DNA of 64,000 nt, taken from the NCBI GenBank assembly GCA_015067185.1, contig SVMZ01000001.1:62001-126000 (forward strand). The letters run 5' to 3'. How positions within the stretch are numbered: position 1 is the first letter of the stretch; every line of letters starts with the position of its first letter. Shown here piece after piece: positions 60,155-64,000 of this stretch. A program made the translations under genes and the position numbers. The notes under the pieces were generated by a model that was not told the origin of the DNA, did not search any database, and was given only the letters and a program-made list of their open reading frames with translations. Source of the DNA: Oscillospiraceae bacterium. Its GTDB lineage: Bacteria; Bacillota; Clostridia; Oscillospirales; Ruminococcaceae.

Positions 60155-62620
60155 TTATACGCTCTCTTTTGCACGGCGGATAGCTTCAACGGGAGTGTAG
60201 TTAGCGGTGGGCTCATGACCGGGAAGCGGCATGATGCTCTCGTTAACTGCATCGACCATCCAGCTTGCCTGCGGGAAGAAGAACTCATCGAACTCAAACG
60301 GAGGAGTGATCCAGTTGCGTGCACCGACAACAACGGGAGGTGCATCGAGATCATCAAATGCGAGATCGGTGATGTTCTTAGCGATGTCGTTGAGGAAGGA
60401 GCCTCTGGTGCAGGCATCGGAAGTGAGGAGAACCTTACCGGTCTTCTTGACGGAAGCAAGGATCTGATCATAGTTGAGAGGTACAACGCTGCAGATGTTC
60501 ATAACTTCGCAGGATACGCCGTATTTCTCTTCGAGGATCTTAACAGCATCCATAGCACGATAGAGTGTAGCACCCATGGTGAGGATGGTGAGGTCGGTAC
60601 CCTCTTTGATAACGTCGAGGTCGCCCTCTTTCAGCTCATAGTAACCGGTGGGAACGCCGCCCTCGTGGAACTCTTCGCCGTTGTTGTAGAGGCGCTGGCT
60701 CTCGAAGAAGCAGACGGGGTCAGAACCATTGAGTGCGAGGTTGAGGAGACCCTTAGCCTCGTACGGAGTTGCCGGGAAGTAAACCTTCAGGCCGGGAACG
60801 TGAGCAGCAAGAGCAACCCAGTCCTGAGAGTGCTGAGCAGCATACTTGGAGCCGTTGGGAAGACGGAGAACGACGGGCATCTTGACGCAGCCGGCGCTCA
60901 TTGCCTGCCACTTAGCCATCTGGTTGAATACTTCGTCGCCGCAGCAGCCGAGGAAGTCGGTGTACATGAGCTCAACAAGAGCACGACCGCCGGCCATAGC
61001 GTAACCAACAGCGGAACCAACAATAGCGGACTCGGAGATCGGGGAGTTAAACAGACGGGAATAAGGAATAACGTCGGAAAGTCCACGATAGACAGCAAAT
61101 GCGCCGCCCCACTCACGAACGTCCTCACCGTACATGATGAGGGTCGGATCCTCATAGAGCTTATCGATGATAGCTTCGAACAAAGCATCGCCGTAGTTGA
61201 AGGTCTTCAGCTTGGAAACCTTCTTGCCGCCGCCAACATAACGCTCTTTGCCTTCGATCTGCTTTACACGCGGGCACTCGGACTTCGGAGCAAGAACTTC
61301 GGGCTCACGGTCGTCAAACTTAGCGATCTTCTCTTTGGAGAACATGAGGTTCTCAATGAACTGCTTGTCGTTCTTGAGATCTGCATACGGAGAGATGCTC
61401 TCGTCAGCAGCGAGCTTGGTGGTCTTGTGGAGGAGATCCTTGGAATACTGGAGGAGCTTCTCGAACTCATCGTCAACAGCGACAGAAGCGTCGATGAGGG
61501 ACTGACGATAGGTTACCAGCGGGTCAAGAGCTGCCCAAGCCTCAACCTCTTCCTTGGTACGGTAAACCTGAGCATCGGAGGTGGAGTGACCGCCGGTACG
61601 ATAGGTCAGAACATCAAGGAGAACGGGGCCTTCACCGTTGAGAAGCAGGGGCTTCTTGCGGCGATAAGCGTCGATAACTGCGAGGGGATTATAACCGTCA
61701 ACACGCTCAGCGTGCATCTGGGTCGGGGTGATACCGGAGCCGATACGTGCGAGGAACTCATAAGCCATGGTCTCGCCGCGGGTCTGGCCGCCCATACCAT
61801 AGTTATTGTTGTTGAAGTTGTAGAGGATCGGGAGACCGCCGCGCTTGCTCTCTTCCCAGAGCTGCTTGAGCTGATCCATAGCTGCGAAGTTCATGGACTC
61901 CCAAACGGGACCACGGCCAACAGCACCGTCACCGGCGTTAGCAACTACGATACCCTTCTTGTAGTTCTCTTTCTTATAGAGAGCAGCACCGGTTGCGATG
62001 GGGCCGGAACCGCCAACGATAGCGTTGTTCGGATAGATACCGAAGGGCAGGAAGGAAGCGTGCATGGAGCCGCCGAGACCCTTGTGGAAACCAGTCTCAC
62101 GAGCAAAGATTTCGCAGGTGATACCATAGATGAAATACTCGATAGCCATCTGCTTAACGTTGGTGGCATCGGTGTACTTCTCAATAGCCTTAAGAACCTT
62201 ACCGTCATCGAAGGTCTCCATGATCTTCATGAGGGTCTGTTCGTCGAGCTTGTGAATAGCGGAGAGGCCTTTAGCGATAACTTCGTCATGGCTGCGGTGG
62301 GTACCGAAGATGAAGTCATTCTCGTCGAGCATGTAAGCCTGACCAACAGCGTTGGCTTCCTGACCGAGAGAGAGGTGGGACGGACCGGGATAGGTGTACT
62401 GAACGTCGCCATAGGTGCTCTGGGTCTTGATCTGGAACAGCATGGTCTCGAACTCACGGCAGATAGCCATGTCGCGGTAGATGCGCATGAAGTCTTCTGT
62501 GGTGTAGTTAGCCTTCTCTTCCTCGATGGTCTTGTTGTACTGATTCATCGGGATATCGTTGAAGGTGATCTTACCGGGTGCACGCATCACGGCAGGATCT
62601 ACGTATTGGGATTTAGGCAT
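60155..62620 (-). CDS. 2-oxoacid dehydrogenase E1, alpha and beta subunits fused
   Basis: An 821-residue thiamine-diphosphate enzyme. The alpha half has the TPP motif GDGAVGRG to NFNNNN (230-272), HRSHDEV (108-114) and GLGGSMH; the beta half (about 465-821) has IMYGEDVREWGGAFAVYRGLSDV, FNSPISESAIVGSAVGYAMAGGRALVE. Normally alpha and beta are separate proteins of about 330 residues each. The alpha half also has about 50 extra residues (about 118-172) between HRSHD and GFHKGLGG. It decarboxylates pyruvate or a branched-chain or acetoin substrate and passes the acyl group to a lipoyl E2, which is not in the window. lpd precedes it in the operon. ATG 62620 with AGGAGG. Confidence 0.92.
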   Translation of the reverse strand: MPKSQYVDPAVMRAPGKITFNDIPMNQYNKTIEEEKANYTTEDFMRIYRDMAICREFETMLFQIKTQSTYGDVQYTYPGPSHLSLGQEANAVGQAYMLDENDFIFGTHRSHDEVIAKGLSAIHKLDEQTLMKIMETFDDGKVLKAIEKYTDATNVKQMAIEYFIYGITCEIFARETGFHKGLGGSMHASFLPFGIYPNNAIVGGSGPIATGAALYKKENYKKGIVVANAGDGAVGRGPVWESMNFAAMDQLKQLWEESKRGGLPILYNFNNNNYGMGGQTRGETMAYEFLARIGSGITPTQMHAERVDGYNPLAVIDAYRRKKPLLLNGEGPVLLDVLTYRTGGHSTSDAQVYRTKEEVEAWAALDPLVTYRQSLIDASVAVDDEFEKLLQYSKDLLHKTTKLAADESISPYADLKNDKQFIENLMFSKEKIAKFDDREPEVLAPKSECPRVKQIEGKERYVGGGKKVSKLKTFNYGDALFEAIIDKLYEDPTLIMYGEDVREWGGAFAVYRGLSDVIPYSRLFNSPISESAIVGSAVGYAMAGGRALVELMYTDFLGCCGDEVFNQMAKWQAMSAGCVKMPVVLRLPNGSKYAAQHSQDWVALAAHVPGLKVYFPATPYEAKGLLNLALNGSDPVCFFESQRLYNNGEEFHEGGVPTGYYELKEGDLDVIKEGTDLTILTMGATLYRAMDAVKILEEKYGVSCEVMNICSVVPLNYDQILASVKKTGKVLLTSDACTRGSFLNDIAKNITDLAFDDLDAPPVVVGARNWITPPFEFDEFFFPQASWMVDAVNESIMPLPGHEPTANYTPVEAIRRAKESV

Positions 62621-62675
62621 TGATATTTCCTCCTATATTAAATTTGGATTGCATAACATTTTAATCTCTCAAAGC

Positions 62676-64000
62676 TTACAGCTCAAAGAGTGCCTCACGG
62701 ATAACTTCGCATACGGTGGGATGCGGGAATACGATTTCCTTGATGTCATCGATACGGAGCTCTGTCTCGATCATGATGGCAGCGCCGTAGATCATCTCGG
62801 AAGCATAGCTGCCGATGAGATGTACACCGACAAGACGGTTGTACTTCTTATCAACGACCAGCTTGCAGATGCCGTCTCCGCCTTCGACTTCGGCAACATA
62901 ACGGCCGGAGAACTTCATGGTAACGTTAGCCACCTGAACATCCATGCCCTTTGCCTTTGCAGTCTCTTCGGTTTCACCAACGGATGCAACTTCGGGATCG
63001 GTATAGATAACAGCGGGGATTGCATTGTAGCGCATCTTATCCTTCTTGCCAAGGATGTGGTTGACAGCAACCTCAGACTCACGGTAAGCAGTGTGTGCCA
63101 GCATGGACTTGCCGTTTACGTCACCGGTAGCGTATACGCCGGGAACGTTGGTACGCATATTCTCGTCGGTGACGATAGCGCCGCGCTCGGTGAGAACACC
63201 GATGGTCTCAAGGCCGATGCCCTGGGTGAAGGCACGACGACCGATGGAGAGAAGAACCTTGTCTGCTTCTACGGTCTTGACTTCGCCGTTTTCCTCATAG
63301 GAAACGCTGTTTGTGCCAACAGCTGTTACCTTGCAGGAGAGACAGAAGTTTACGCCCTTCTTCTTGTAGTTGTTGAGAAGGATCTTGGAGATCTCAGCAT
63401 CTGTGGGACCGGCAATCTTGTTCATCATTTCGATAACGGTAACCTTGCTGCCGATGCTGTTGAAGTATGCTGCCATCTCAAGACCGATAACGCCGCCGCC
63501 GATAACAACGAGCTTCTCGGGAACGGTGGTCATATCGAGAATCTCACGGTTTGTCATAACAAAACCGGACTCTACACCCTCTTTTACGCCGGGGATGGGC
63601 GGTACAACTGCTGTGGAGCCGGTGGAGATGATGAGCTTCTTGGCAGCATAAACAGTATCGTTTACCTTGATGTTGAAGCCTTCATCGCCTTTGCCGTCGA
63701 TGACAGCGTTGCCTTCGATAACAGTAACGTGGTTGCGCTTCATCTGCATGCCAACGCCTGCTACCAGCTGCTTGACAACCTTGTTCTTGCGCTCAACAAC
63801 CTTAGCGTGGTCGATGGATACACCAGTTACGGTAACGCCGTAAGGCTCAGCGTGAAGAGCATGGTTATAATACTTTGCGGAGTTGAGGAATGCCTTGGAG
63901 GGAACGCAGCCTTCATTGAGGCAGACACCGCCGAGGGCACGCTTCTCAACAACTGCGGTCTTCAGTCCTGCATGACCGGCACGCTCTGCTGCAAGATATC
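62676..64000 (-). CDS. lpdA: Dihydrolipoyl dehydrogenase (E3), 5' end beyond window
   Basis: About 441 C-terminal codons are inside the window; the frame is open to the right edge. It has the redox disulfide LGGVCLNEGCVPSKAFL near the visible start, the second glycine-rich NAD loop VVIGGGVIGLEMAAYFNSIGSKVTVIE, YATGDVNGKSMLAHTAYRE and the dimerisation end HPTVCEVIREALFEL with the catalytic His. Reoxidises dihydrolipoamide to make NADH for the E1 complex encoded next. An internal ATG at 63749 is not the true start, because the Cys pair lies upstream of it. The N-terminal FAD loop is off the window. Confidence 0.93.
   Translation of the reverse strand, partial: YLAAERAGHAGLKTAVVEKRALGGVCLNEGCVPSKAFLNSAKYYNHALHAEPYGVTVTGVSIDHAKVVERKNKVVKQLVAGVGMQMKRNHVTVIEGNAVIDGKGDEGFNIKVNDTVYAAKKLIISTGSTAVVPPIPGVKEGVESGFVMTNREILDMTTVPEKLVVIGGGVIGLEMAAYFNSIGSKVTVIEMMNKIAGPTDAEISKILLNNYKKKGVNFCLSCKVTAVGTNSVSYEENGEVKTVEADKVLLSIGRRAFTQGIGLETIGVLTERGAIVTDENMRTNVPGVYATGDVNGKSMLAHTAYRESEVAVNHILGKKDKMRYNAIPAVIYTDPEVASVGETEETAKAKGMDVQVANVTMKFSGRYVAEVEGGDGICKLVVDKKYNRLVGVHLIGSYASEMIYGAAIMIETELRIDDIKEIVFPHPTVCEVIREALFEL

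Noticed and set aside
60215-62623. An open frame of about 800 codons on the plus strand, antisense to the E1 gene.
   Set aside because: It is the exact shadow of a strongly conserved enzyme gene with biased codons; no RBS, and its protein sequence has no recognisable domain.

Overview
The window looks like a chromosomal segment of a spore-forming, low-to-mid GC Gram-positive gut-type bacterium of the class Clostridia (Oscillospiraceae/Ruminococcaceae-like; genus not assignable from sequence alone). The evidence is strong AGGAGG ribosome binding sites, frequent GTG/TTG starts, near-consensus sigma-A promoters with 17-nt spacers, a SpoIID protein, a FtsEX/LytM division module, a glycine riboswitch and many AraC-controlled glycoside hydrolases. 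No rRNA, CRISPR array, prophage or intact insertion sequence is visible.

Layout. 0-1.7 kb: an EamA transporter with a histidine-rich tail, a PNPOx-like flavoprotein and an edge fragment. 1.7-5.3 kb: lysS (with a fused C-terminal tRNA-binding domain), greA and an unknown gene. 5.4-11 kb: a cell-envelope operon, ftsE-ftsX-LytM peptidase-S41 protein, where the S41 protein has lost its catalytic Ser and Lys, preceded by a PucR/CdaR-type regulator. 11.5-14.4 kb: spoIID, then an alanine/glycine symporter under a glycine riboswitch. 14.4-16.9 kb: AraC regulator and GH51 arabinofuranosidase. 16.9-18.9 kb: an ECF sigma factor with a long C-terminal tail plus a GNAT. 19-26.5 kb: a dense ten-gene minus-strand housekeeping run (fhs, tsaE, tsaB, rpiB, upp, pyrK, pyrD, two histidine phosphatases, ruvX). 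26.7-29.2 kb: rodA-like, a cyclophilin lipoprotein and a HAD hydrolase. 29.2-31.8 kb: AraC and GH32. 31.8-37.6 kb: TRIC-type channel, a BlaI/M56 signalling pair with an unusual sensor, and an M20 dipeptidase.

37.6-45 kb: a gene-poor stretch holding a 27-codon membrane ORF, an IS200/IS605 transposase remnant and tRNA-Gln; then cdd, a GH20 hexosaminidase, a TAXI-TRAP transporter, and a neurotransmitter:sodium symporter pseudogene with its middle deleted. 45-60 kb: carbohydrate and efflux region with MATE, AAC(3)-like acetyltransferase, a fused MFS transporter + GH2 glycosidase in one polypeptide, a second MATE, GH42 beta-galactosidase, a GHL6-like glycosidase, an EEP-family hydrolase, a URO-D-like protein, and two AraC regulators each divergent from a metabolic gene. 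60-64 kb: a 2-oxoacid dehydrogenase E1 with alpha and beta subunits fused, preceded by dihydrolipoyl dehydrogenase that runs off the window.

How it works together. The glycosidases recognised here (GH51, GH32, GH20, GH42, GH2, GHL6-like) have no visible signal peptides, so the cell probably imports short oligosaccharides or glycosides and splits them inside; most are paired with a local AraC regulator. The most unusual item is the MFS-GH2 fusion, which would place a glycosidase on the cytoplasmic face of its own transporter, co-transcribed with an AAC(3)-type acetyltransferase.
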